Source: UBA2211 sp035404185 (lineage in GTDB: Bacteria > Patescibacteriota > Minisyncoccia > Minisyncoccales > Minisyncoccaceae). From it: a stretch of 64,000 nucleotides of DNA. How positions within the stretch are numbered: the first letter of the stretch is position 1; the number at the start of each line of letters is the position of its first letter. Positions 17,134-24,846 of this stretch are shown piece by piece. The notes under the pieces were generated by a model. It did no database searches. It was not told where the DNA came from and saw only the letters and a program-made list of their open reading frames with translations. The stretch lies in NCBI GenBank assembly GCA_965230985.1, contig OZ246399.1, positions 1 through 64,000 on the forward strand. The letters run 5' to 3'. The translations under genes and the position numbers were made by a program.

Positions 17134-17586
17134 TTATAACCTTCTGGGTTTCTTAGGCTTGCAACCATTATGTGGAACTGGAGTAACATCCTTGATTGAA
17201 TTAATCTCGAATCCCTGATTAGCAATTGATCTCAATGCTGATTCTCTTCCTGAACCAATACCTTTTACTACTACTTGAATTTTTCTAATTCCCATCTTCT
17301 CAGCTATCGCTCCAACTGTTTCTGAAATTTTAGAAGCAGCAAAAGGAGTTGATTTCTTACTTCCCTTAAAGCCTATCTTTCCAGCTGACTTTGAGGCTAA
17401 AACATTACCCATAGTGTCAGTTAAAGTAATAATAGTATTGTTATATGAACTGAAGATATATATCTTTCCCTCTCTGGTAGCAGCAGCTTTAGAGACTTTA
17501 GGTTCTTTACTTAAAGTTTTTTCTAACTGTTCGCCTTCTTTGATCATTTCTGCTTCAGTTTTTTGTATTACGTGTTTTTTCCCCAT
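17134..17586 (-). CDS. rpsK: Ribosomal protein uS11
   Basis: 150 residues. The conserved core is GKIYIFSSYNNTIITLTDT, then SAGKIGFKGSKKSTPFAA and a C-terminal TPVPHNGCKPKKPRRL. The first 35 residues are a charged extension relative to E. coli (129 aa). It forms part of the platform near the E site. Confidence 0.96.
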   Translation of the reverse strand: MGKKHVIQKTEAEMIKEGEQLEKTLSKEPKVSKAAATREGKIYIFSSYNNTIITLTDTMGNVLASKSAGKIGFKGSKKSTPFAASKISETVGAIAEKMGIRKIQVVVKGIGSGRESALRSIANQGFEINSIKDVTPVPHNGCKPKKPRRL

Positions 17587-17600
17587 AGTAGTATTAAATT

Positions 17601-17990
17601 CTATTTAGGTCCTGGTGCAGCCTTTCTTCCTGAACCGACTGTTTTTCTGACGTTATGTCTTACTGTTCTATTATTGATTCTAGTTGTCTGTCCTCTTACA
17701 GGCAATCCTTTGGCGTGTCTAGAACCTCTCCATGAACCAATATCTCTTAATCTTTTAATATTCATCATCACGTCTCTTTTCAAATCTCCTTCCACCCTAT
17801 AATTCTTTTCAATGTATTGTTTTAATAAACTAATATCGTCCTGAGTTAATTCCTTGGCTTTTTTATTTAAAGGAATATTACAATCAGTTAAAATCTTTTT
17901 AGCCAAAGACGGTCCTATTCCATAAATATAAGACAATCCGATTTCTATTACTTTTTCGTCTGGAATGTTAATTCCGATAATTCTTGCCAT
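17601..17990 (-). CDS. rpsM: Ribosomal protein uS13
   Basis: 129 residues. Recognised by ARIIGINIPDEKVIEIGLSY, the YGIGPSLAKKIL helix-hairpin-helix and the C-terminal RGLP-like GLPVRGQTTRINNRTVR, ending in the basic tail that touches P-site tRNA. It follows rpmJ by about 10 bp and starts the rpsM-rpsK-rpsD-rpoA-rplQ block. Confidence 0.97.
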   Translation of the reverse strand: MARIIGINIPDEKVIEIGLSYIYGIGPSLAKKILTDCNIPLNKKAKELTQDDISLLKQYIEKNYRVEGDLKRDVMMNIKRLRDIGSWRGSRHAKGLPVRGQTTRINNRTVRHNVRKTVGSGRKAAPGPK

Positions 17991-18000
17991 ATGTATTTAT

Positions 18001-18120
18001 TTATGCACCTTGTCTTTGTTTGTGTTTAGCATTCGCCTTACAAATAACATAAACGCGTCCTTTTCTGCGGACAATCTTACAATCTTTACAAATTTTCTTA
18101 ATTGATGGCTTAACCTTCAT
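18001..18120 (-). CDS. rpmJ: Ribosomal protein bL36
   Basis: A 39-residue zinc-ribbon protein read directly from the minus strand: MKVKPSIKKICKDCKIVRRK, then GRVYVICKANAKHKQRQGA. The C-x2-C ... C-x4-H set marks the zinc-binding (C+) form. It lies between infA (ends 18122, one base away) and rpsM, its classical position. Being short, it is easily missed. Confidence 0.95.
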   Translation of the reverse strand: MKVKPSIKKICKDCKIVRRKGRVYVICKANAKHKQRQGA

Positions 18121-18121
18121 G

Positions 18122-18346
18122 TTATTTTTTTCTGAATATTATTCTCCCTCTTCTTGCATCATAGGGAGTCATCTCTACTGTAACTTTATCACCAGGTAAA
18201 ATCCTGATTTTAAAGACTCTTAATTTGCCTGCCAAATGCGCCAATACTTCAGACTGGTCGTCATCTAATCGCACCTTAAAAAAGCCGTCAGGCAAGCTCT
18301 CTGATACAACTCCTTCTTTTTTAATCTTGTCGTCTTTTTTTACCAT
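18122..18346 (-). CDS. infA: Translation initiation factor IF-1
   Basis: A 74-residue S1-fold (OB) protein that binds the A site during initiation. Evidence: EGVVSESLPDGFFKVRLDD, then VLAHLAGKLRVFKIRILPGDKVTVEMTPYD (in pieces) and GRIIFRKK. It heads the ribosomal operon behind a TTGACC-17-TATTGT promoter that leaves a leader of only about 9 nt and no Shine-Dalgarno sequence. Confidence 0.96.
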   Translation of the reverse strand: MVKKDDKIKKEGVVSESLPDGFFKVRLDDDQSEVLAHLAGKLRVFKIRILPGDKVTVEMTPYDARRGRIIFRKK

Positions 18347-18361
18347 TTGAAAGATAATAAG

Positions 18362-18390
18362 ACAATAGCAAAACTTTCGCTTTTGGTCAA
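18362..18390 (-). promoter_or_regulatory. Promoter of the infA ribosomal operon
   Basis: TTGACC (18385-18390), 17 nt, TATTGT (18362-18367) on the minus strand. The predicted start near 18355 leaves about 9 nt before the infA ATG. Confidence 0.75.
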
Positions 18391-18451
18391 GAGATTCAAG
18401 CGTTTTTAGCTATTATCTACTTTTTACCACGATTTATTATATGTGTAAATA

Positions 18452-19690
18452 TTAAAATTTTAATTGAATGTTTATTCTTTCTTCATTATTAGGAATTTTA
18501 AACTTCCACCATGGAGAAAGATTAATCTCTACCTTTTCTACTTCTGGTATATTTGATAAAAGAGAAGCTGAATATTTAGTATCTTTTCCCTTTAAACTAC
18601 TCAACAATATATCATCATCAGGTATTGAATAAATTTTACCCTTAAAAACAACATTCAATGAAATTGTTCCATCTTTATTTAGCTTCTTTTGCTTAACTTC
18701 ATAAGTTACACTATTAGGAACCATTTTCTTTAATTCGGAAATATTCTTACTCAATAATGATTCTCCTAGTTTATTTATATCTTCATCTCTAAAAACGGTC
18801 GCGTTAGTTTCTATCTGTCCTGTTGCGCTAAATACATCTAATTCATCTCCTGCCTTAGCGCTAACTAATAAATTAGTAATTAGAGGAGAAATATCTTCTG
18901 AAAAATATGTATAGCCCTGAGGAATCGTGGCAATTAAAGCTTGCTTTGATTCTTCATCGTATTTTTCCTCAAAACTATCCTTAGCTGAGGTAATATCATT
19001 ACTCGTTACAATTTTGACTTGCGATTCTTCTCCTCCCGTCATCGCTGTAACTGATTCAGCCCAAATATTTGAATAATATTCTGAACCACTTAAGCCAGGA
19101 ATGGAAAAAATAGAAGAAGAAAGATTATATTTCTCTCCTGCTTCAGCCGCAGTAACTTTAATTTCAATTGAACCGGGGGTAGAGTCAGAAGTAGCTTTGG
19201 GAATAGTAAAGGCTGTATCAGACTTATAAACTAATTCTCCAGTGCTAGACATAAACCTAGTGCCTTTAACCAAACTAAGAGCTTTAGCTGGGCTAATCTT
19301 ATTAAACACCTTTATTGTTCCCGTTGCTTTCTTTGCCTTATCATCTGTTCCTGTAGCATTATAATTTTCCGATCCATCTCTTTTGTCTGAAAAAATTATA
19401 CCAGGAACAACATTATTTTCGTAATCAATTACTGCTTCATTAGTATCAATTATAAAACTAGCTTCAGTTGTAACTTCTTCAGTTTTAGGAGTAATAAAAA
19501 CATCTGCCTTGCCCTGAACAAAGAAAAATACTGCACCCAAAGATAAAACCACAATAACTAAAAGAGGAATAAAAGGAAATCTTTTTTTATCTCTTTTGAT
19601 TGGTTCTCTAGCTGAACATTCTTTGGCTAATTCTTCGTGTTTTTCCACCTGATATTCAGGAGGAATAATGTCATATATTTTTTTTGCCAT
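18452..19690 (-). CDS. Membrane-anchored baseplate-J-like protein
   Basis: 412 residues. A cytoplasmic tail of about 40 residues, one membrane helix (FIPLLVIVVLSLGAVFFFV, about 40-58), then a large extracellular region. Within it, KATGTIKVFNKISPAKAL ... KGTRF and GSIEIKVTAAEAGEKYNLS match the baseplate J / gp47-like domain family often found as single-pass proteins in Patescibacteria. Function unknown; presumably part of a surface structure. It begins 4 bp after alaS and is co-transcribed with it. Confidence 0.65.
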   Translation of the reverse strand: MAKKIYDIIPPEYQVEKHEELAKECSAREPIKRDKKRFPFIPLLVIVVLSLGAVFFFVQGKADVFITPKTEEVTTEASFIIDTNEAVIDYENNVVPGIIFSDKRDGSENYNATGTDDKAKKATGTIKVFNKISPAKALSLVKGTRFMSSTGELVYKSDTAFTIPKATSDSTPGSIEIKVTAAEAGEKYNLSSSIFSIPGLSGSEYYSNIWAESVTAMTGGEESQVKIVTSNDITSAKDSFEEKYDEESKQALIATIPQGYTYFSEDISPLITNLLVSAKAGDELDVFSATGQIETNATVFRDEDINKLGESLLSKNISELKKMVPNSVTYEVKQKKLNKDGTISLNVVFKGKIYSIPDDDILLSSLKGKDTKYSASLLSNIPEVEKVEINLSPWWKFKIPNNEERINIQLKF

Positions 19691-19694
19691 ATAT

Positions 19695-21497
19695 TTATTG
19701 GTTAAGGACTGCTTTAATTCTTCTTACCCCAGCACTAGAACTTTCTTCTTTGATTATCTTAAATGACTTCAACTGACTTGTTTTTTCTACATGAGGACCA
19801 GCACAAATTTCTTTAGAAAAAACCTCTTTACTATTTGGATCAAACATTGTCCAGACGTAAACCTTATCTGGATATTTTTCTTTAAAAAAAGCAATTGCTC
19901 CTGATTTTAATGCTTCATCTAAATTCATTTCTTCTTTTTTTATCTCCAAATCTTCTTTAATTTTCAAATTAACCAAGTCTTCGACTCTTTTAATTTCTTC
20001 AGGGGTCATCTTTTGATTATGTTTAAAATCAAATCTCAATCTTTCAGCATTAATATCCGAACCCATTTGTTGGACATGTTCCCCTAAAACGCTTCTTAAG
20101 GAAGAATGCAAAAGATGAGTAGCTGTATGTAATTTAGCTCCTTCTTCTCCCGCATCTTTGCCTACTCCTCCAAATTTCTTTTCAGCCCCAGACCTAGAAA
20201 TACTCTGATGTTTTTCTAAAGCATTATTAAAATCATTAATATCAATACTAATTCCTTTTTCTGCTGCAATTTCTTGGGTTAACTCTAAAGGAAATCCATA
20301 GCTTTGGTATAAATCAAAAACTTCTTCTCCAGACAGTTCTTTTTTTGTTGAAAGCATCTTCTCTATTATTAATAATCCCTTTTCAAGAGTAGCTTCAAAT
20401 TTATACTCCTCTTTTTTAATAGTTTCTATAATATCTTCCTTTCTTGTTAATATATTAAGATAAACATCTTTGTATTTATCAATAACGATATCAATTAAAG
20501 GAAGATAAAACTGAAATGGCAATCCTAACGTTTTTCCATATCTAATAACTCTTCTTAGTAATCTTCTTAAAATATATCCCTGGCCTAAATTAGATGGTTC
20601 TACTCCGTCAGCAATTACAAAAACTGAGCTACGGATATGATCAGCGATAATCCTAAAAGCTTTTTTATTTTCTAAATACTTATGCCCTGATATTTCTTCT
20701 AATTTAGAAATAAAATCAGCAAACAAATCTGTTTCATATGATGCGCTTTTTTGATTCAACAGCGATAGTAATCTTTCAAATCCGATTCCAGTATCAATAT
20801 TTGTCTGAGACAATAATTCATACTCCCCCTTCTCATTTTTAAAGTATTGCATAAAAACGAGATTCCAAATTTCAACCACTCTTTTACAGTGTTCACAGTT
20901 TGGCCCGCAATCTGGCCTTCCACAGCCCAATTCTTCTCCTCGATCATAATGAATCTCAGAACAAGGACCACAAGGACCAGTATCAGAAACTGGACCCCAG
21001 AAATTATCTTTTTTAGAACATTCCTTTATTCTTTCCAATGGTATTCCATGTTTAAGCCAAATGTTAATAGCTTCTTCATCTCTTACAATACTATCTTCTC
21101 CTTTAAAAACAGTCACATAAATCTTTTTTTTATCTAATCCTAATTTATCAACTAAAAATTCCAAAGCATATTCAATTGCTCCCTCTTTAAAATATCCTTT
21201 TTCGTCTTGTCCAATAGACCAATTTCCCAACATTTCAAAAAAAGTATGATGAGTATCATCACCAATCTCCTCAATATCTCCAGTCCTAAAACACTTTTGA
21301 CATGTTACCAAATGTCTTGAATTAAAATCTTTAACTGGGTCTTTCTTCCCTGATAAATACAAAGAAAACTGTTGCATTCCAGCAGTAGTAAATAAAACAG
21401 AAGGGTCAGTTGGTAAAAGAGGAGACGAAGGAATTACCTTGTGTCCCCTTTCCGCAAAAAAATCTAAAAAAAGTTTTCTTAATTCTTGAGATTCCAT
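19695..21497 (-). CDS. alaS: Alanyl-tRNA synthetase without C-Ala domain
   Basis: 600 residues against 875 in E. coli. The class II catalytic core (TDPSVLFTTAGMQQF, then the CQKCFRTGDIEEIGDD region), a zinc cluster CGRPDCGPNCEHCKR inserted in the core, the tRNA-recognition domain and the editing domain are present. Editing zinc ligands are HTATH and CAGPH. The protein stops right after the editing domain, so the C-Ala (DHHA1) domain that links catalysis and editing is absent. The promoter TTGACC-17-TATTTT ends 7 nt before ATG, so the mRNA should be leaderless. Confidence 0.96.
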   Translation of the reverse strand: MESQELRKLFLDFFAERGHKVIPSSPLLPTDPSVLFTTAGMQQFSLYLSGKKDPVKDFNSRHLVTCQKCFRTGDIEEIGDDTHHTFFEMLGNWSIGQDEKGYFKEGAIEYALEFLVDKLGLDKKKIYVTVFKGEDSIVRDEEAINIWLKHGIPLERIKECSKKDNFWGPVSDTGPCGPCSEIHYDRGEELGCGRPDCGPNCEHCKRVVEIWNLVFMQYFKNEKGEYELLSQTNIDTGIGFERLLSLLNQKSASYETDLFADFISKLEEISGHKYLENKKAFRIIADHIRSSVFVIADGVEPSNLGQGYILRRLLRRVIRYGKTLGLPFQFYLPLIDIVIDKYKDVYLNILTRKEDIIETIKKEEYKFEATLEKGLLIIEKMLSTKKELSGEEVFDLYQSYGFPLELTQEIAAEKGISIDINDFNNALEKHQSISRSGAEKKFGGVGKDAGEEGAKLHTATHLLHSSLRSVLGEHVQQMGSDINAERLRFDFKHNQKMTPEEIKRVEDLVNLKIKEDLEIKKEEMNLDEALKSGAIAFFKEKYPDKVYVWTMFDPNSKEVFSKEICAGPHVEKTSQLKSFKIIKEESSSAGVRRIKAVLNQ

Positions 21498-21504
21498 TAG
21501 ATAT

Positions 21505-21542
21505 AAAATAACAAATTAAAGGCTTCGGGTCAAATGTTGACT
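21505..21542. promoter_or_regulatory. Back-to-back promoters of alaS and the small membrane-protein array
   Basis: Minus: TTGACC (21528-21533), 17 nt, TATTTT (21505-21510), 7 nt to the alaS ATG. Plus: TTGACT (21537-21542), 17 nt, TAAAGA (21560-21565), then AGGTGAT and GTG 21582. The -35 boxes are 3 nt apart. Confidence 0.75.
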
Positions 21543-21581
21543 TAAAATAATAAAAAGGCTAAAGAATAAGTAGGTGATATT

Positions 21582-21737
21582 GTGAATCGGCTCCTTGAGA
21601 GAATTTTTATAGCAACAGCTCTCATTGCAGCTGTTTCTATCGCAACGTTAATTTTTACCGTTCTGGAGGGATTTCTTCTCTCCATAATCTTGCTCATTTT
21701 ATTCTTTGCTATCGGAGGTCTGCCCGATGAATCTTGA
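21582..21737 (+). CDS. Small membrane protein, 51 aa
   Basis: Read directly from the sequence with a GTG start (VNRLLERIFIAT...), stop at 21735. Two hydrophobic segments (about 8-27 and 32-46) separated by LEG predict a double-pass hairpin with a short acidic tail (PDES). AGGTGAT lies 5 nt before GTG and its own promoter is at 21537-21565. It overlaps the next gene by 11 bp (ATG 21727), implying coupled translation. No family recognised. Confidence 0.6.
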   Translation: MNRLLERIFIATALIAAVSIATLIFTVLEGFLLSIILLILFFAIGGLPDES

Positions 21738-21894
21738 AAAAACAGCGGATGTCATCTGGAAAATATTAGTTTTAATAATAGCTATCGTAGTCTGTTCCAC
21801 ATCTTATTTATTGTTCCGCACGGTTTCCGAACTTTTCGGAATCATTTGTGCAACCATTGTCGCATTTACTATTATCTACGATCGCTATTGCTAA
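21727..21894 (+). CDS. Small membrane protein, 55 aa
   Basis: Two predicted membrane helices (about 13-29 and 36-50), a short polar N-terminus (MNLEKTADV) and the end DRYC. I place the start at ATG 21727 because GGAGGT (21714-21719) sits 7 nt upstream, inside the previous gene; a TTG at 21706 would precede that site. It overlaps the 51-aa gene. A GCGCACCAT/ATGGTGCGC hairpin begins one base after the stop. Function unknown. Confidence 0.65.
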   Translation: MNLEKTADVIWKILVLIIAIVVCSTSYLLFRTVSELFGIICATIVAFTIIYDRYC

Positions 21895-21895
21895 C

Positions 21896-21919
21896 GCGCA
21901 CCATTATAACATGGTGCGC
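21896..21919 (+). terminator. Cassette hairpin 1 (GCGCACCAT/ATGGTGCGC)
   Basis: A 9-bp perfect stem with a 6-nt loop directly after the 55-aa gene, followed by TATTACTTTCTT, a weak U tract. The arms are shared with hairpins at 22163-22188 and 22618-22637. Confidence 0.6.
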
Positions 21920-21929
21920 TATTACTTTC

Positions 21930-21958
21930 TTGACTTTTAATAATTAAGGAGGTAAAAA
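21930..21958 (+). promoter_or_regulatory. Cassette promoter 2
   Basis: TTGACT (21930-21935), 17 nt containing AAGGAGG, then TAAAAA. The -35 segment TTGACTTTTAAtAAt is repeated almost exactly before the 115-aa gene at 22196, so the promoter region itself is a repeat. Confidence 0.5.
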
Positions 21959-21979
21959 ATAGATAGAAGGTTAACAACA

Positions 21980-22159
21980 ATGATAGCAAGAATTCAACCA
22001 GCAGCCCCCCTTTCTATTGGAAAGGTAATGCTCGTAGTATTTCTTCTAGCGATAATGGTTTCAATAGGAATGACTATTCTTCAGAGATATCCAACTCTCG
22101 CAGATGGTTTCCTTGTCTTTATTGCTGGAATATTTACTGTGATGGTAATGAATCGTTGA
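21980..22159 (+). CDS. Small membrane protein, 59 aa
   Basis: Read directly from the sequence: ATG at 21980, stop at 22157. MIARIQPAAPLSIGK is followed by two hydrophobic segments (about 17-33 and 44-57). AGAAGG lies 9 nt before ATG; a stronger AAGGAGGT at 21946-21953 is too far to serve it unless a non-ATG start is used. It is flanked by hairpins 1 and 2, forming a free-standing cassette. No family recognised. Confidence 0.55.
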   Translation: MIARIQPAAPLSIGKVMLVVFLLAIMVSIGMTILQRYPTLADGFLVFIAGIFTVMVMNR

Positions 22160-22162
22160 ACA

Positions 22163-22188
22163 ACGCACCATTCAAATAGATGGTGCGT
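22163..22188 (+). terminator. Cassette hairpin 2 (ACGCACCAT/ATGGTGCGT)
   Basis: A 9-bp perfect stem, 8-nt loop, starting 3 nt after the 59-aa gene. The outer pair differs from hairpin 1 by a compensatory G-C to A-T change, so the stem is conserved rather than merely the sequence. Only a weak U tract (TATCTCATTT) follows. Confidence 0.6.
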
Positions 22189-22195
22189 ATCTCAT

Positions 22196-22224
22196 TTGAC
22201 TTTTAACAAATAAAGATGTTTAAT
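22196..22224 (+). promoter_or_regulatory. Cassette promoter 3
   Basis: TTGACT (22196-22201), 17 nt, TTTAAT. Downstream, AGCAC-AGGAG-GTGCT places the Shine-Dalgarno sequence inside a small hairpin just before ATG 22248. Confidence 0.6.
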
Positions 22225-22247
22225 AAAAAAAGCACAGGAGGTGCTAT

Positions 22248-22595
22248 ATGGAAAAGAATGTTGATAATGTTTCGTTTGACGTTTTTGGAGCATTCTTAAT
22301 GCTAATAGGGATTGCTTCTTTTGTCTGCTACTTTTTCTTTAGAGACATAGCCGGATTCATTCTCGGATTTATTTATGGAATTGTCGGCATCGCTTTCGTT
22401 TATATATCTAAAAAAATAACCGAAAAAAAGATAATACTTTCCTCTATGTTGTTCATACTATCAGCAATCATCTCAATTCTTAACATTATTCCCGAAACCA
22501 TTGCCGTAATATTAATACTCATTTGCGGCGCCGGTTCGTTATTCTTTGTTCTGAAGCCACCTGATGACAAAATTCAAAATAGCACTGTTACTTAA
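22248..22595 (+). CDS. Four-helix membrane protein, 115 aa
   Basis: Four hydrophobic segments (about 10-29, 32-51, 61-78, 81-101) with short polar ends and a Pro/Asp-rich tail. GGAGG sits 8 nt before ATG within a 5-bp hairpin (AGCAC/GTGCT). The stop codon lies in the loop of a terminator CACTGTT/AACAGTG followed by TCTTTTTT. It is the last plus-strand member of the small membrane-protein array and is convergent with the MscS-like gene. I recognise no family. Confidence 0.7.
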   Translation: MEKNVDNVSFDVFGAFLMLIGIASFVCYFFFRDIAGFILGFIYGIVGIAFVYISKKITEKKIILSSMLFILSAIISILNIIPETIAVILILICGAGSLFFVLKPPDDKIQNSTVT

Positions 22596-22608
22596 CAGTG
22601 TCTTTTTT
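22582..22608 (+). terminator. Terminator of the 115-aa membrane-protein gene
   Basis: GCACTGTT-act-TAACAGTG arms followed by TCTTTTTT. The TAA stop is in the loop region. Confidence 0.85.
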
Positions 22609-22610
22609 AA

Positions 22611-22637
22611 ACAAAAACGCACCGAACAAACGGTGCG
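22611..22637 (-). terminator. Hairpin 3, terminator of the MscS-like gene
   Basis: CGCACCG/CGGTGCG stem followed on the minus strand by TTTTTG. It shares its arm sequence with cassette hairpins 1 and 2. Confidence 0.75.
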
Positions 22638-22655
22638 CCTTTTAATTTGAAACTA

Positions 22656-23336
22656 CTATTTATCAGATACTTTCTTTCTCATATCCTCGATAAATCTAGC
22701 CGCAGCATCTCTTCCGCCTAAGCCAAAGGATAATCCCAAGGCTAAGGTTACGGTTCCAACAAATCCCATAATCAATACTTTAACAATTTCAGGAGTAACT
22801 CCTAATTGTAGCAATACTGCTAAACCAGCAAAAACATATATTGAAGCTTTAACTACTGACCCCAAGAAATTAACTGAGCTAACTCCCATTTTCTTAATTG
22901 AGACCTTGGCTAATTTTTCAATAATATCCGCAATAATGATTGCCACAACTAAAATAATAATAGCAACTAATAGGTTTGGCATCCAAGCAATGATTTTTGC
23001 TAGTAATCCAGCAAAAGCCACCCAACCCATAATGTCTGTTACAATCATTAAGAAAACTATAACAAGAATCCATTTGCAAACTGCTCCAATAAAGCTTGAT
23101 GGCTCTACTTTAACGTCAGCATTAGACAAAGCTTCTTTCCAGCCAGTCTTTTCAAAAACGCTGTCGAATTTAAGCTTATTCAATATCTGAGCAATTAGTT
23201 TTCCAATCCAAATGGCTATAAACCAACCTAGAATGAAAATAACGATAGCAGCCAAGAGATTAGGAAGGAACAAAAGTATGTTCTCCCAAGCACCCTGCAA
23301 GGCTTGCGTGGTAATTAATGACCAGTCTTGTATCAT
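22656..23336 (-). CDS. Mechanosensitive-channel-like protein (conserved TM-helix family)
   Basis: About 226 residues with five hydrophobic segments. The blocks ILLFLPNLLAAIVIFILGWF and WMPNLLVAIIILVVAIIIAD, and the late LGLSFGLGGRDAAARFIEDM, match the MscS-related conserved TM-helix (CmpX-like) family. The beta-domain of full MscS is missing. It probably responds to osmotic stress; gating is not demonstrated. I start at ATG 23336, preceded by AAGGTGG 7 nt upstream; GTG 23348 is an alternative. A TATAAT box near 23420 would give a leader of about 75 nt. Confidence 0.8.
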   Translation of the reverse strand: MIQDWSLITTQALQGAWENILLFLPNLLAAIVIFILGWFIAIWIGKLIAQILNKLKFDSVFEKTGWKEALSNADVKVEPSSFIGAVCKWILVIVFLMIVTDIMGWVAFAGLLAKIIAWMPNLLVAIIILVVAIIIADIIEKLAKVSIKKMGVSSVNFLGSVVKASIYVFAGLAVLLQLGVTPEIVKVLIMGFVGTVTLALGLSFGLGGRDAAARFIEDMRKKVSDK

Positions 23337-23470
23337 ATGTTTTTCCACCTTCTTACATTCCTTAAATCAAGAGAGATAAAAGAAACTCAGAACAAATGGA
23401 CATTATTATACAATGATTATATCAATACCCCTAAAAGTAAGCAAATAAGTTATCAACAGACAGTTTGTCT

Positions 23471-24832
23471 CTATTTTAATTTAATCGAAGAAATAGTCCA
23501 TATAGATCCTTCTCTTGGTACCGCCTGAATTACGCTAACTATATATGTTTTATTATTATGACTAATTTCATACTCATTTACCGATGAACTTGCTGCATGA
23601 GATATTAACTTTATCAATGAAATATCTGATTGCACAAAACCATATTGAAAAACATCTGCACGAACAACACTTTCCGGATCAAGTCGCCAAGGTTGGTGTC
23701 CTTGATCTACGGAACTTTGAAGATTTTGTAAGGATTGCTGGTCTATCTTAATATTCCCCGTCTTTATTTCATCAATAAATTTAAAAGTAGAAAGTATTTT
23801 ATAGTATTCTTCTTCAGAACCACCATAATTTATCTTGATAATGTACGCAGTATTATTTTTTATAACCGCTGTTTCATGAACGACACCAGTATATCCTCCA
23901 GCAAAACCTTCATAACTCATTTCAATCGCTTTTTCGCCAGAAATCATTGTATCTTTCCATATTATCTTTAAATTAGCAGGAGCTAATCCCCTTAAAGATT
24001 CTTCCATACTAGATTTTAATTTTTCTAAAGGAGAAATTTCATCTTGATTAAACTCAATAAGAATGCTGTAAGCAGGAACAACCTTGGTTCCAATAATAAC
24101 CTCCTCTACTCGGGTATTTGATTTAATTGCATCATAAAGAGAAGGATATTTTATTTCATATCCGTATTGATTATCTGTATAAGTCTTCCAATTAACCATT
24201 CCGTCTTTCTCTATAAATCTAAAAGAATCTAAAATACTCTGTCTTTCGGATGATATTTTGCTTTCCAATGAATCTAAATTAAATTGAAAAGTTACTACTA
24301 AATTATCTTTTCCAATATATACTTCTTTTATTGTCTTGCCATAATTATCTTCCATTATTTCTACGGCATTATAACCATTTACAGTAATCATTCTTGACGA
24401 TTCCCAAATTTTAGGCCTCCCTTCAAGCAATTCTTTAAGGCGTGAGCTTGAAGAAAAATCAGAACTATCTATATATAATATTTGTTCAAAGCCATTTTTA
24501 CCGATAATTTTGTACTTAATATTATAACTAGTATCTTTTATTACTTCGTATTCGGCAGGATATTTAAAACTAAAACCGTATTCTTCATCATTATAAGTCT
24601 TCCAATCAGCTGTTTCGTCTATTTTCACTTCTGGACATGCTGCGAATTCGCAATTCGGACCAGTTCGTCCGACCGATGAACCATCAGGACAAATCTTAGC
24701 ATCCATAGTACAAACAGTTTGTTTTTGTAATTGTTTATTTATTAAATAATAACTAGTTCCTCCAACACCAGCTAAAAGTAAAACTATTAGAGTAATTATA
24801 ATAGGAGCAAATCCTTTTTGATATTTATACAT
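23471..24832 (-). CDS. Secreted or anchored protein with two PsbP-like repeats
   Basis: 453 residues. An N-terminal membrane helix (GFAPIIITLIVLLLAGVGG) is followed by a Cys-rich VCTMDAKICPDGSS ... GPNCEFAACP module, then two related domains starting DWKTYNDEEYGFSFKYP and NWKTYTDNQYGYEIKYP. These openings resemble PsbP-like domains; the Cys-rich linker recurs in Patescibacteria surface proteins. Function unknown, location outside the membrane inferred. It starts 14 bp after the TerC-like gene and is probably co-transcribed. Confidence 0.65.
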   Translation of the reverse strand: MYKYQKGFAPIIITLIVLLLAGVGGTSYYLINKQLQKQTVCTMDAKICPDGSSVGRTGPNCEFAACPEVKIDETADWKTYNDEEYGFSFKYPAEYEVIKDTSYNIKYKIIGKNGFEQILYIDSSDFSSSSRLKELLEGRPKIWESSRMITVNGYNAVEIMEDNYGKTIKEVYIGKDNLVVTFQFNLDSLESKISSERQSILDSFRFIEKDGMVNWKTYTDNQYGYEIKYPSLYDAIKSNTRVEEVIIGTKVVPAYSILIEFNQDEISPLEKLKSSMEESLRGLAPANLKIIWKDTMISGEKAIEMSYEGFAGGYTGVVHETAVIKNNTAYIIKINYGGSEEEYYKILSTFKFIDEIKTGNIKIDQQSLQNLQSSVDQGHQPWRLDPESVVRADVFQYGFVQSDISLIKLISHAASSSVNEYEISHNNKTYIVSVIQAVPREGSIWTISSIKLK

Positions 24833-24846
24833 ATTTATTAATTAAA

